Shown: in pieces, positions 1 through 6,199 of the stretch
Numbering within the stretch: the stretch's first letter is position 1
How the letters are laid out: each line of letters opens with the position of its first letter
From: Halococcaceae archaeon
Lineage (GTDB): Archaea; Halobacteriota; Halobacteria; Halobacteriales; Halalkalicoccaceae
Assembly: GCA_007129135.1 (NCBI GenBank)
Contig: SKWB01000140.1
Span: 1-8,586 of the forward strand
Length of the DNA stretch: 8,586 nucleotides
Direction: 5' to 3'
Translations under genes and position numbers: made by a program
Notes under the pieces: model-generated
Databases searched by the model: none
Seen by the model: the letters and a program-made list of their open reading frames with translations, nothing else
What the model was told of the DNA's origin: nothing

Positions 1-1262
1 ATTCCGAGATCCCCGAGGAGACGCGGTTTCACCGGAAGAACTACTACTACCCCGACCTGCCGAAGAACTTCCAGATCACCCAGTACGACGAGCCGATCTG
101 TCGGGGTGGCAGCGTCGAGATCAGCGTCGAGGGCGAGCGCCGCGAGATCGGGATCACCCGCGCACACCTCGAGGAGGACCCCGGAAGCCTCCAGCACGAG
201 GGCGGCTCTATCGCCGCCGCCGACTTTACCTTGATAAACTACAACCGCGCGGGCGTCCCGCTGATGGAGGTCGTCACCGACCCCGACTTCCGTTCGCCGA
301 CGGAGGTCAGGGGCTTTCTCGCGAAGTTAGAGGAGGTCCTGGAGTATCTCGGAATCTTCGACAGCACGCGCGACGGCTCCCTGCGGGTCGACGCGAACAT
401 CTCGATGATCCCCGGCGAGGAGGTGGCGGCCGACGGCTCGGTCGGGTCGGAGGCGCTCGCCGCCGCCAACCGGACCGAGGTGAAGAACATCTCGAGTCAC
501 AAGGGCGCGGAGAAGGCGCTGGCCTACGAGGTGACCCGCCAGCGCAACGCGATCCAGCGGGGGCGCGCGATCGAACAGGAGACCCGTCACTGGGACGAGT
601 CACGCGGGATCACCGTCTCGATGCGCTCGAAGGAGGAGGAGAAGGACTACCGCTACTTCGAGGAGGCCGACCTCCCCGTCCTCAGGGTCGCCGACTGGAA
701 AGAGCGCATCGAGATCCCCGAGCTCCCCGAGGCGCGCCGCGAGCGCTTCAGAGAGGAGTACGGCCTGGGTCGGGAGGAGGCGTCGAAGCTCACCTCCACG
801 AAGCAGGTCGCGGACTTCTACGAGTCGCTCGCGAGCGAGTTCGACCCCGACCTCGCGGCGACCTGGGTCGCAGACACGCTGCTCGGCGAACTCCACTATA
901 GAGACAGTGAGATCACCGACGTCTCCCACAGGCTCGAGGAGATCCGGCGGCTGGTCGAGCTCGTCTCGGTGGGGGAGATCACGGCGAAGAACGCCCGGGA
1001 AGTGGTGCTGCGGGGGATGCTCGACGACGGCGAGGACCCCGACGCGATCGTCGAGCGCGAGGGTCTCGGACGGAGCGACGAGGGGGAGGTCCAGAGCGCG
1101 GTCGCCGAGGCGATCGAGGAGAACCCCGAGGCGGTCGCCGACTACCACGCGGGCGAGGAGGGCGCGATCAACTTCCTCGTCGGGCAGGTGATGGCGAAGA
1201 CGGGCGGGAGCGCGGATCCCGGTACGGTGAACGGGCTGTTGCGTGCGGAGTTAGAGCGATAG
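1..1262 (+). CDS. gatB: Aspartyl/glutamyl-tRNA(Asn/Gln) amidotransferase subunit B (5' truncated by window edge)
   Basis: GatB is the kinase/tRNA-binding subunit of cytosolic GatCAB, which phosphorylates and then amidates Asp-tRNA(Asn) (and Glu-tRNA(Gln)) using ammonia from GatA. The first complete codon is at 3, and 419 residues are visible; about 70-80 N-terminal residues are missing compared with typical GatB. Family blocks seen: RKNYYYPDLPKNFQITQYD near visible residues 11-29, the signature INYNRAGVPLMEVVTDPD at 78-95, and DYRYFEEADLP near 214-224. The C-terminal GatB/YqeY tail ends with NFLVGQVMAKTGGSADPG before TAG at 1260. The TTG at 231 is internal and not the start, because conserved GatB sequence continues upstream of it. 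Oddity: the signature normally has Asp where Asn79 stands, encoded among unusual codons (ttg-ata-aac). Whether gatC or gatA is adjacent cannot be seen. Identification is secure. Confidence 0.97.
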   Translation, partial: SEIPEETRFHRKNYYYPDLPKNFQITQYDEPICRGGSVEISVEGERREIGITRAHLEEDPGSLQHEGGSIAAADFTLINYNRAGVPLMEVVTDPDFRSPTEVRGFLAKLEEVLEYLGIFDSTRDGSLRVDANISMIPGEEVAADGSVGSEALAAANRTEVKNISSHKGAEKALAYEVTRQRNAIQRGRAIEQETRHWDESRGITVSMRSKEEEKDYRYFEEADLPVLRVADWKERIEIPELPEARRERFREEYGLGREEASKLTSTKQVADFYESLASEFDPDLAATWVADTLLGELHYRDSEITDVSHRLEEIRRLVELVSVGEITAKNAREVVLRGMLDDGEDPDAIVEREGLGRSDEGEVQSAVAEAIEENPEAVADYHAGEEGAINFLVGQVMAKTGGSADPGTVNGLLRAELER

Positions 1263-1376
1263 CTCAGAGCAGCGCTCCGGAACCGTGAACCCGAGTTCGA
1301 TCCCGTCATCCTCCGGCGCGACCGAGAGCACCCGGCAGTATCCGGTAGCATCTATTCCCCTCTGGTCCCCGTCCGA
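1251..1376 (-). other. Start-less, coding-like 41-codon frame; possible gene relic or chance
   Basis: On the minus strand, 41 open codons run from 1376 to a TAA at 1253-1251, overlapping the last bases of gatB. The frame reads as an acidic, haloarchaeal-looking peptide (for example VLSVAPEDDGIELGFTVPE) and about three quarters of its third positions are G or C. An in-frame TGA lies immediately upstream (1379-1377). The only usual start inside is GTG at 1331, leaving 26 residues. No promoter or family match is evident. It may be a decayed gene or chance in GC-rich DNA; I do not claim it is expressed. Confidence 0.15.
1345..1358 (+). promoter_or_regulatory. Weak candidate promoter for the amphi-Trp gene
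   Basis: The gatB-to-amphi-Trp spacer (1263-1381) holds one AT-richer patch, GTAGCATCTATTCC, whose centre lies about 28 nt before the ATG at 1382. That is the distance expected for an archaeal TATA element of a leaderless transcript. The match to a TATA/BRE consensus is poor, and no Shine-Dalgarno-like purine run precedes the ATG, which fits a leaderless start. Confidence 0.3.
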
Positions 1377-1381
1377 TCAGT

Positions 1382-1627
1382 ATGGCCGACAGCACTGCCG
1401 AGTCGATGGAGGTCTCGCGCGAGGAGGCGGCCGACCTGCTCCAGGAGCTCGCCCGCGAGCTCCGGGGCGATGGTGACACCGACATAGCGGTCGGGAACAA
1501 GACGGTCAGGCTCTCGCCGCCGTCGGCGGTCACCTACGCGATCGAGACCGACGAGCGCTCGCCGATGCTCGGCGGGGAGGAACAGTCCGTGACGATCACG
1601 CTGGAGTGGGAGACCGAACAGGAGTGA
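1382..1627 (+). CDS. Amphi-Trp domain-containing small protein
   Basis: This 81-residue acidic cytosolic protein resembles the amphi-Trp domain family, which is widespread in haloarchaea and of unknown function. Its layout fits: an N-terminal SREEAADLLQELARELRG helix (about residues 13-30), a strand pair around IAVGNKTVRLSPPSAVTYAI (35-54), and a final amphipathic strand VTITLEWETE (70-79) carrying the family's hallmark tryptophan. No catalytic residues, signal peptide or membrane segment are visible. The ATG at 1382 is the only sensible start and gives family-typical length. It lies 119 nt after gatB and stops 19 nt before the end of the convergent zinc-ribbon gene, so it is probably a single-gene transcript. 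The family call rests on recalled pattern, not a search. Confidence 0.8.
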   Translation: MADSTAESMEVSREEAADLLQELARELRGDGDTDIAVGNKTVRLSPPSAVTYAIETDERSPMLGGEEQSVTITLEWETEQE

Positions 1628-1646
1628 CGACGGGACGAGCTGTCGC

Positions 1647-1838
1647 TCAGAGGTAACAGGTGTAGCCACAGCCGTCGCAGCGGATGAGGTCGTCGACTAC
1701 CTCGACGACCCCCTCGTCGCAGTGTGCACACCGCGACTCCCCCGTGCCCGTCGATTCGAGCTGGCGTTCGAGCCGTTCGACGCGCCGCTCGAGCGCCTCG
1801 ACCGAACCGGCTTCGCTCCCCGCTAGTACTGTCGACAT
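1647..1838 (-). CDS. Zinc-ribbon microprotein of unknown function
   Basis: The predicted protein has 63 residues from the ATG at 1838. Residues 12-29 (SVEALERRVERLERQLES) form a short, highly charged helix with heptad-like Leu/Val spacing, a likely dimerising coiled coil. A compact zinc ribbon follows: CAHC at 37-40, CDGC at 54-57 and a further Cys at 61. The protein ends CGYTCYL. Such ribbons bind one zinc and often sit in small nucleic-acid- or protein-binding adaptors, but nothing shows the partner here. A GTG at 1844 would add two residues (MT); with the TATA element near 1866-1874 either start would be leaderless or nearly so, and I prefer the ATG. It converges on the amphi-Trp gene and diverges from topA, sharing the control region at 1845-2062. 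It is too short for a firm family call. Confidence 0.75.
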   Translation of the reverse strand: MSTVLAGSEAGSVEALERRVERLERQLESTGTGESRCAHCDEGVVEVVDDLIRCDGCGYTCYL

Positions 1839-1864
1839 CGTCACGTGGAACTACACGCTCCAGT

Positions 1865-1878
1865 GTCATATAGATTTT
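1865..1878 (-). promoter_or_regulatory. BRE/TATA promoter of the zinc-ribbon gene
   Basis: Read on the minus strand this is AAAATCTATATGAC: an A-rich BRE-like stretch followed by a TATA-like TCTATATG. It is centred about 25 nt before the GTG at 1844 and about 31 nt before the ATG at 1838, which is normal for a haloarchaeal leaderless or short-leader transcript. It lies in an AT-rich island (about 1865-1920) that contrasts with the GC-rich flanks, and it overlaps one arm of the inverted repeat at 1871-1900. Confidence 0.55.
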
Positions 1879-1900
1879 CACTATGGGTTGGAAAAATCTA
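1871..1900. repeat. Inverted repeat in the zinc-ribbon/topA divergent region
   Basis: TAGATTTT (1871-1878) and its exact reverse complement AAAATCTA (1893-1900) are separated by 14 nt. The left arm overlaps the zinc-ribbon gene's BRE/TATA element. The arrangement fits a dimeric repressor operator. No T-run follows, so it is unlikely to be a terminator. Function is inferred only from position. Confidence 0.4.
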
Positions 1901-1908
1901 CAACTTGA

Positions 1909-1918
1909 CACATATGTG
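1909..1918. repeat. Perfect 10-bp palindrome CACATATGTG
   Basis: A perfect palindrome sits in the AT-rich island between the divergent zinc-ribbon gene and topA, about 80 nt upstream of the topA promoter elements. It could be half of a regulator site or chance. The symmetry stops at 10 bp because the flanking bases do not pair. Confidence 0.25.
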
Positions 1919-1991
1919 AACGGCGCGACGGCCTCCGCCGAGATCGGCCGCCTCCCGGGGCCGGACGGGCGGGTGGGCCGGCCCTCGCTCG

Positions 1992-2005
1992 ACGAAAGGC
2001 TTACG
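1992..2005 (+). promoter_or_regulatory. Putative topA promoter (BRE/TATA)
   Basis: ACGAAAGGCTTACG has the form seen at other haloarchaeal promoters in this window: a CGAAA-type BRE followed by a TTA-centred TATA element. With the usual spacing of about 26 nt, transcription would begin near 2028, a few nt before the ATG at 2034. This argues against translation beginning at the far-upstream ATG at 1883. It also raises the frame problem described for topA. Confidence 0.55.
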
Positions 2006-2033
2006 CGAGCGGTCGGCCTACGCCCGCCCAGTC

Positions 2034-2072
2034 ATGTCCGTGGAGTCACCGGGGGTGAACCGGTGGAGCTGA
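2034..2072 (+). other. Twelve-codon leader ORF, out of frame with and overlapping the topA start
   Basis: ATG at 2034 opens the peptide MSVESPGVNRWS and stops at TGA 2070-2072, seven bases beyond the first base of topA's in-frame GTG (2063). By promoter spacing this ATG is the first start on the mRNA. Within it, GGGGGTGA (2051-2058) matches the haloarchaeal Shine-Dalgarno GGAGGTGA at seven of eight bases and ends 4 nt before the GTG. It may be a true leader peptide coupled to topA, or the real topA N-terminus broken by one missing G in the run at 2051-2055. Confidence 0.35.
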
Positions 2073-4618
2073 TCATCACCGAGAAGGACAACGCCGCGAG
2101 GCGGATCGCGGAGATCCTGAGCGGGGAGACCGCCGAGGCCGACCGCGAGGGCGGCGTGAACGTCTACCGCTGGGGCGGGAAACGCTGTATCGGGCTCTCG
2201 GGTCACGTCGTCTCCGTCGACTTCCCGCCAGAGTACAACGACTGGCGCGACGTCGAACCCGTCGAACTGATCGACGCGGGCGTCGAGAAGGTCCCCACGA
2301 GGGAGGAGATCGTCCGTGCGGTCCGTCTCCACGCTCGGCAGGCCGATCGCGTGACGATCGCGACCGACTACGACCGCGAGGGCGAACTGATCGGGAAGGA
2401 GGCCTACGAGATCGTTCGCGACGTGAACAGCGACGCAGAGGTCGATCGGGTACGCTTCTCCTCGATCACCGAGAACGAGGTGAACCGCGCCTTCTCCGAG
2501 CCGGACGAGATCGACTTCGACCTCGCGGCGGCGGGCGAGGCCAGACAGATCATCGACCTCGTCTGGGGGGCCGCGCTCACGCGATTTCTCTCGCTCTCGG
2601 CGCGACAGCTCGGCGACGACTTCATCTCCGTCGGCCGGGTCCAGTCGCCGACGCTCAAGCTGATCGTCGACCGCGAGCGCGAGATCGAGGCGTTCGACCC
2701 GGAGACCTACTGGGAGCTCTACGCCGACCTCCAGAAGGACGAGGAGGCGTTCGAGGCGCAGTACTTCTACCGGAACGAGGAGGGCAACGAGGCCGAGCGG
2801 CTCTGGGACGGCGAGCGGGCCGAGGCGGTCTACGAGGTGCTCTCGTCCTCGGACTCCGCGACCGTCGACTCGGTGAACCGGCGACGGCGCACCGACGAGC
2901 CGCCCGCCCCGTTCAACACCACGCAGTTCATCCGCGCGGCGAGTTCGATCGGCTTCTCCGCGGGACGGGCGATGAGCATCGCCGAGGACCTCTACACCGC
3001 GGGCTACATCACCTATCCCCGGACCGACAACACCGTCTACCCCGAGGACTTAGAGCCCGAGGAACTCCTCTCGGCGTTCTCCGGTCACCGGACGTTCGGC
3101 GAGGACGCCGACTCGCTGCTCGAAGGGGGTGAGCTGACGCCGACCCGGGGCGACGAGGAGACGACCGACCACCCGCCGATCCACCCGACCGAGGAGCTCC
3201 CCTCGCGGTCGGCGCTCTCGGATCGGGAGTGGAAGCTCTACGAACTCGTCGTGCGCCGATTCTTCGCGACCGTCGCGGAGCCGGCGGAGTGGGCACACCT
3301 CAAGGTCGTCGCGGGGATCGACGCGGAGTCGACGTTGGGCGAACGGCTCGCGCTGAAGGCGAACGGGAAACGACTGGTGGAGCCGGGCTACCACGCGGTC
3401 TACCCCTACCACAACACCTCGGAGAACTACGTCCCGGCCGTCGAGGAGGGCGAGGAGCTCTCGATCGCGGAGAGCCGCTCGGAGGAGAAGGAGACCCAGC
3501 CCCCCCGCAGGTACGGCCAGTCGCGGCTGATCGAGACGATGGAGTCGCTGGGGTTGGGGACGAAGGCGACCAGACACAACATCATCGAGAAGCTCTACGA
3601 CCGGGGCTACGTCGAGGACGACCCGCCGCGACCGACACGGCTCGCGACGGCGGTCGTGGAGGCCGCCGAGGAGTACGCCGACCGGGTCGTGAGCGAGACG
3701 ATGACCTCCCAGCTGGAGTCGGACATGGCGGCCATCGCGAGCGGCGAGAAGAGCCTCGACGAGGTGGCGAGCGAGTCCCGAGAGATGCTCGAGGCCGTCT
3801 TCGACGACCTCGAACGCTCGCGCGAGGAGATCGGCGAGCACCTCCAGAAGTCACTGAAGGCCGATAAGACGCTCGGGCCGTGTCCGGACTGCGGCGACGA
3901 CCTGCTGGTGCGACGAAGCCGGCGGGGATCGTACTTCGTCGGCTGCGACGGCTACCCCGACTGCGAGTACACCCTCCCGCTGCCGAACCAGGGGAAGCCG
4001 CTGATCCGCGAGGAGCGCTGTTCGGAACACGGGCTGCGCGAGGTGAAGATCCTCGCGGGACGGAGCACGTTCGTCCACGGCTGTCCGCAGTGCAAGGCCG
4101 ACGAGGCCGACGAGGCCGACGACGAGGTGATCGGGTCCTGTCCGGAGTGCGGAGAGGGCGCGGCGTCGGAGACGTCGCGAGGCGAAGACGGCGACGCCGT
4201 CGAAGCGGAGGGCGGAGAGCTGGCGATCAAACAGCTGAGAAGCGGCTCGCGCCTCGTCGGCTGTACGCGCTACCCGGACTGCGACTACTCGCTGCCGTTG
4301 CCGCGCCGGGGCGAGATCGAGGTGACCGACGAGCGCTGTGCCGAACACGACCTGCCGGAACTCGTCGTCCACAACGGGGACGAGCCGTGGGAGCTCGGCT
4401 GTCCGATCTGCAACTTCAGGGAGTACCAGGCGAACCAGGCCGGCGACGACGACCTGGAGTCGCTTCCGGGTCTCGGGGCGAAGACGGCCGAGAAACTCGC
4501 CGCGGCGGGCATCGAGAGCGTGAGCGATCTGACGGGCGCCGAGCCGGAGACGGTCGCCGGGTCGGTCGAGGGCGTCAGCGAGGACCGGGTTCGAAAGTGG
4601 CAGGCCGAGGCGGGCTGA
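2063..4618 (+). CDS. topA: DNA topoisomerase I (type IA) with duplicated C-terminal zinc modules and HhH tail
   Basis: This enzyme relaxes negatively supercoiled DNA by single-strand passage through a 5'-phosphotyrosine intermediate. From GTG 2063 it has 851 residues. The N-terminal TOPRIM domain has LIITEKDNAARRIAEIL with Glu7 and the metal triad DYDREGE (Asp102, Asp104, Glu106). The catalytic tyrosine is Tyr318 in GYITYPRTDN. Two similar zinc modules follow (607-677 and 693-783), each with CPxC, GC-x-x-YPDC, LPLP, ERC-x-EH and GCPxC blocks, joined by an Ala-Asp-Glu-rich linker. A helix-hairpin-helix domain (about 793-851, LPGLGAKTAEKLAAAGI) ends the protein. The frame is open back to an ATG at 1883, but the predicted promoter lies inside that extension and homologous N-termini begin at LIITEKD, so I use GTG 2063. 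See the 2034 entry for the start problem. Identification is secure; the start is not. Confidence 0.95.
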   Translation: MELIITEKDNAARRIAEILSGETAEADREGGVNVYRWGGKRCIGLSGHVVSVDFPPEYNDWRDVEPVELIDAGVEKVPTREEIVRAVRLHARQADRVTIATDYDREGELIGKEAYEIVRDVNSDAEVDRVRFSSITENEVNRAFSEPDEIDFDLAAAGEARQIIDLVWGAALTRFLSLSARQLGDDFISVGRVQSPTLKLIVDREREIEAFDPETYWELYADLQKDEEAFEAQYFYRNEEGNEAERLWDGERAEAVYEVLSSSDSATVDSVNRRRRTDEPPAPFNTTQFIRAASSIGFSAGRAMSIAEDLYTAGYITYPRTDNTVYPEDLEPEELLSAFSGHRTFGEDADSLLEGGELTPTRGDEETTDHPPIHPTEELPSRSALSDREWKLYELVVRRFFATVAEPAEWAHLKVVAGIDAESTLGERLALKANGKRLVEPGYHAVYPYHNTSENYVPAVEEGEELSIAESRSEEKETQPPRRYGQSRLIETMESLGLGTKATRHNIIEKLYDRGYVEDDPPRPTRLATAVVEAAEEYADRVVSETMTSQLESDMAAIASGEKSLDEVASESREMLEAVFDDLERSREEIGEHLQKSLKADKTLGPCPDCGDDLLVRRSRRGSYFVGCDGYPDCEYTLPLPNQGKPLIREERCSEHGLREVKILAGRSTFVHGCPQCKADEADEADDEVIGSCPECGEGAASETSRGEDGDAVEAEGGELAIKQLRSGSRLVGCTRYPDCDYSLPLPRRGEIEVTDERCAEHDLPELVVHNGDEPWELGCPICNFREYQANQAGDDDLESLPGLGAKTAEKLAAAGIESVSDLTGAEPETVAGSVEGVSEDRVRKWQAEAG
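4096..4130 (+). repeat. Short tandem repeat encoding the TopA inter-zinc linker
   Basis: Three consecutive near-copies of the 9-nt unit GAGGCCGAC encode an Ala-Asp-Glu repeat (ADEADEADDE) between the two zinc modules of TopA. It is in frame, so copy-number slippage would change linker length without breaking the gene. It probably forms a flexible acidic spacer. Confidence 0.6.
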
Positions 4619-4648
4619 TCCCGTGAGGCCCACAGATTTCCGTCGCAC

Positions 4649-5446
4649 ATGACCGGTCCCGAGACCTTTCGGACCCTGACGTACAACGTCAGGTACGACA
4701 CCGACGCCGACGGCGAGCACGCCTGGAGGCACAGGCGAGAGCGGGTCGCCCGGACGGTCCGGTTCAACGCGCCCGACCTCGTCGGGCTCCAGGAGCCGCT
4801 CACCCACCAGTTCGAGTACCTCGGTGAGCGACTCTCGGCGTTCGCCTGGTTCGGCCGCGGCAGGCTCTCGAGCGGTGAGGGCGAACACTGCCCGATCGGC
4901 GTCCGGCGGTCGCGCTTTTCGATCGAGGAGACGGGGACGATCTGGCTCTCGGAGTCCGGCGAGGAAGGGAGCGTCGGCTGGGACGCGAAACTCCCACGGA
5001 TCCTGACCTGGGCGCACCTCCGGGACCGACGGACCGGCTCGCCGCTCGCGATCTGTAACGTCCACTTCGACCACGTGGGCGAGGATGCGAGACGCGAGAG
5101 CGCCCGACTGATCGCCGCGCGTCTCCCGGAGATCGCAGCGGGTCGCCCTGCGATCGTCGTCGGCGATCTCAACTGCACCGAACGGGACGAGCCGTACGCG
5201 ATCCTGACGGACCCGGACGGCCCGGTCGAACTGGTCGACGCGCGCTACGCCTCCGAGACGGGCCACCACGGGCCGACGACGACCGTGACGACCTTCGAGG
5301 ATCGGGTCCAGGAGCGGAAGATCGACCACGTGTTCGTGAGCGCGGCGCTTTCGGTCTCCCGGCACGGGGTCTGTGCGGACCGCTACGACGGGGGCTACCC
5401 GTCGGATCACCTGCCGGTGCTGGCCGAGCTGTCTGTCGGAGAGTGA
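4649..5446 (+). CDS. Endonuclease/exonuclease/phosphatase (EEP) family protein
   Basis: This 265-residue metal-dependent phosphodiester or phosphate-ester hydrolase has the DNase I/exonuclease III fold. The fold's signature residues are all visible: Asn13 in TYNVRYDTD, Glu49 in LVGLQEP, His139 in CNVHFDH, Asp173 and Asn175 in VVGDLNCTE, Asp226 and His227 in KIDHVFV, and the terminal Ser-Asp-His (252-254) in YPSDHLPVL. There is no signal peptide or membrane segment, so it is probably cytosolic. The substrate cannot be read from sequence; relatives include nucleases, sugar-phosphate and lipid phosphatases. It starts 31 nt after the topA stop with no convincing promoter between, so co-transcription with topA is likely. 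That could suggest a DNA role, but position alone is weak evidence. The fold assignment is strong and the specific function is unknown. Confidence 0.9.
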   Translation: MTGPETFRTLTYNVRYDTDADGEHAWRHRRERVARTVRFNAPDLVGLQEPLTHQFEYLGERLSAFAWFGRGRLSSGEGEHCPIGVRRSRFSIEETGTIWLSESGEEGSVGWDAKLPRILTWAHLRDRRTGSPLAICNVHFDHVGEDARRESARLIAARLPEIAAGRPAIVVGDLNCTERDEPYAILTDPDGPVELVDARYASETGHHGPTTTVTTFEDRVQERKIDHVFVSAALSVSRHGVCADRYDGGYPSDHLPVLAELSVGE

Positions 5447-5460
5447 CGACAGACGTATTC

Positions 5461-5474
5461 AGAAGGGTTTTACG
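5461..5474 (+). promoter_or_regulatory. Promoter of the GGGP synthase gene
   Basis: AGAAGGGTTTTACG gives a purine-rich BRE-like stretch and a TTTTA TATA element centred near 5470, about 27 nt before the ATG at 5498. The geometry predicts a leaderless or nearly leaderless mRNA, so this gene has its own promoter although it lies only 51 nt after the EEP gene. Confidence 0.6.
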
Positions 5475-5497
5475 CGCTACTCGGGATTGGGTGGCTA

Positions 5498-6199
5498 ATG
5501 AGCGCGCCGTGGGCAGACTGGGACCACATCGTGAAGATCGACCCGGACAAGGAGCTGGCGCCGGGCGATACGTTCGAGGACGTCTGTCGGACCGGCACCG
5601 ACGCGATCGAGATCGGCGGCACGCTCGACGTGACGGCGGACAACACACGGCGGATCATCGACGCCTGCAAGAAGTACGACGTTCCCCTCTATCAGGAGCC
5701 TTCCAACCCCGCGGTCGTCGTCGACGACGACGCGCTCGACGGCTACCTCGTCCCGATCGTGCTGAACGCGGGCGACATCTTCTGGGTCGTCGGCGCACAC
5801 AAGGAGTGGATCCGGATGGAAGAGAGCCTCGACTGGGAGAAGACGAACACCGAGGCGTACATCGTGCTCAACCCGGAGGCGAGCGTCGCGGCGCTCACCG
5901 AGGCCGACTGCGAGCAGTCGCCCGAGGACGTCGCCGCCTACGCCGCCGTGGCCGAACGGATGCTCCACCAGGAGATCGTCTACGTGGAGTACTCGGGGAC
6001 GTTCGGCGACCCAGAGACGGTCGCCGCGGCGCAGGACGCCCTCGACGAGTCGGTGCTCTTCTACGGCGGGGGGATCACCGGCTACGACTCGGCGTACACG
6101 ATGGCCGAACGCGCCGACGTGATCGTCGTCGGCAACCTGCTGCACGACCGTGGTGCCGACGTGGTCGCCGAGACGGTCGACGCCGCGAAGGAGGCGTAG
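5498..6199 (+). CDS. Geranylgeranylglyceryl phosphate synthase (group I, phosphoglycerol geranylgeranyltransferase)
   Basis: This enzyme catalyses the first ether-bond step of archaeal membrane lipid synthesis: sn-glycerol-1-phosphate plus geranylgeranyl diphosphate gives 3-O-geranylgeranylglyceryl phosphate. It is a 233-residue TIM-barrel prenyltransferase of the PcrB/GGGPS family, needing Mg2+. Visible motifs: HIVKIDPDK at 10-18 (metal and substrate entry), TDAIEIGGT at 34-42, the glycerol-phosphate loop [12 protein letters not shown] at 161-172, the phosphate-binding YGGGI at 189-193 and GNLLHD at 212-217. Length and motif order are normal for the haloarchaeal group I enzyme, and no residue seems to be missing. 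ATG 5498 is set by the promoter about 27 nt upstream and by the usual short N-terminus before KIDPD. It is soluble but probably acts at the membrane face. Glycerol-1-phosphate dehydrogenase is not in this window. Confidence 0.95.
   Translation: MSAPWADWDHIVKIDPDKELAPGDTFEDVCRTGTDAIEIGGTLDVTADNTRRIIDACKKYDVPLYQEPSNPAVVVDDDALDGYLVPIVLNAGDIFWVVGAHKEWIRMEESLDWEKTNTEAYIVLNPEASVAALTEADCEQSPEDVAAYAAVAERMLHQEIVYVEYSGTFGDPETVAAAQDALDESVLFYGGGITGYDSAYTMAERADVIVVGNLLHDRGADVVAETVDAAKEA

Noticed and set aside
1883..2062. Sixty-residue N-terminal extension of TopA from the ATG at 1883
   Set aside because: The putative topA promoter lies inside it, its composition does not resemble a haloarchaeal domain, and TopA homology begins at LIITEKD just after GTG 2063.
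3050..3841. 263-codon minus-strand frame inside topA
   Set aside because: Shadow of topA: no motif, and it is entirely covered by the strongly conserved enzyme frame.
3851..5410. 519-codon open frame on the minus strand opposite topA and the EEP gene
   Set aside because: It is an antisense shadow caused by GC-rich codons. It spans the 3' part of one real gene and most of another, and its translation is rich in Arg, Val and Leu with no recognisable motif.
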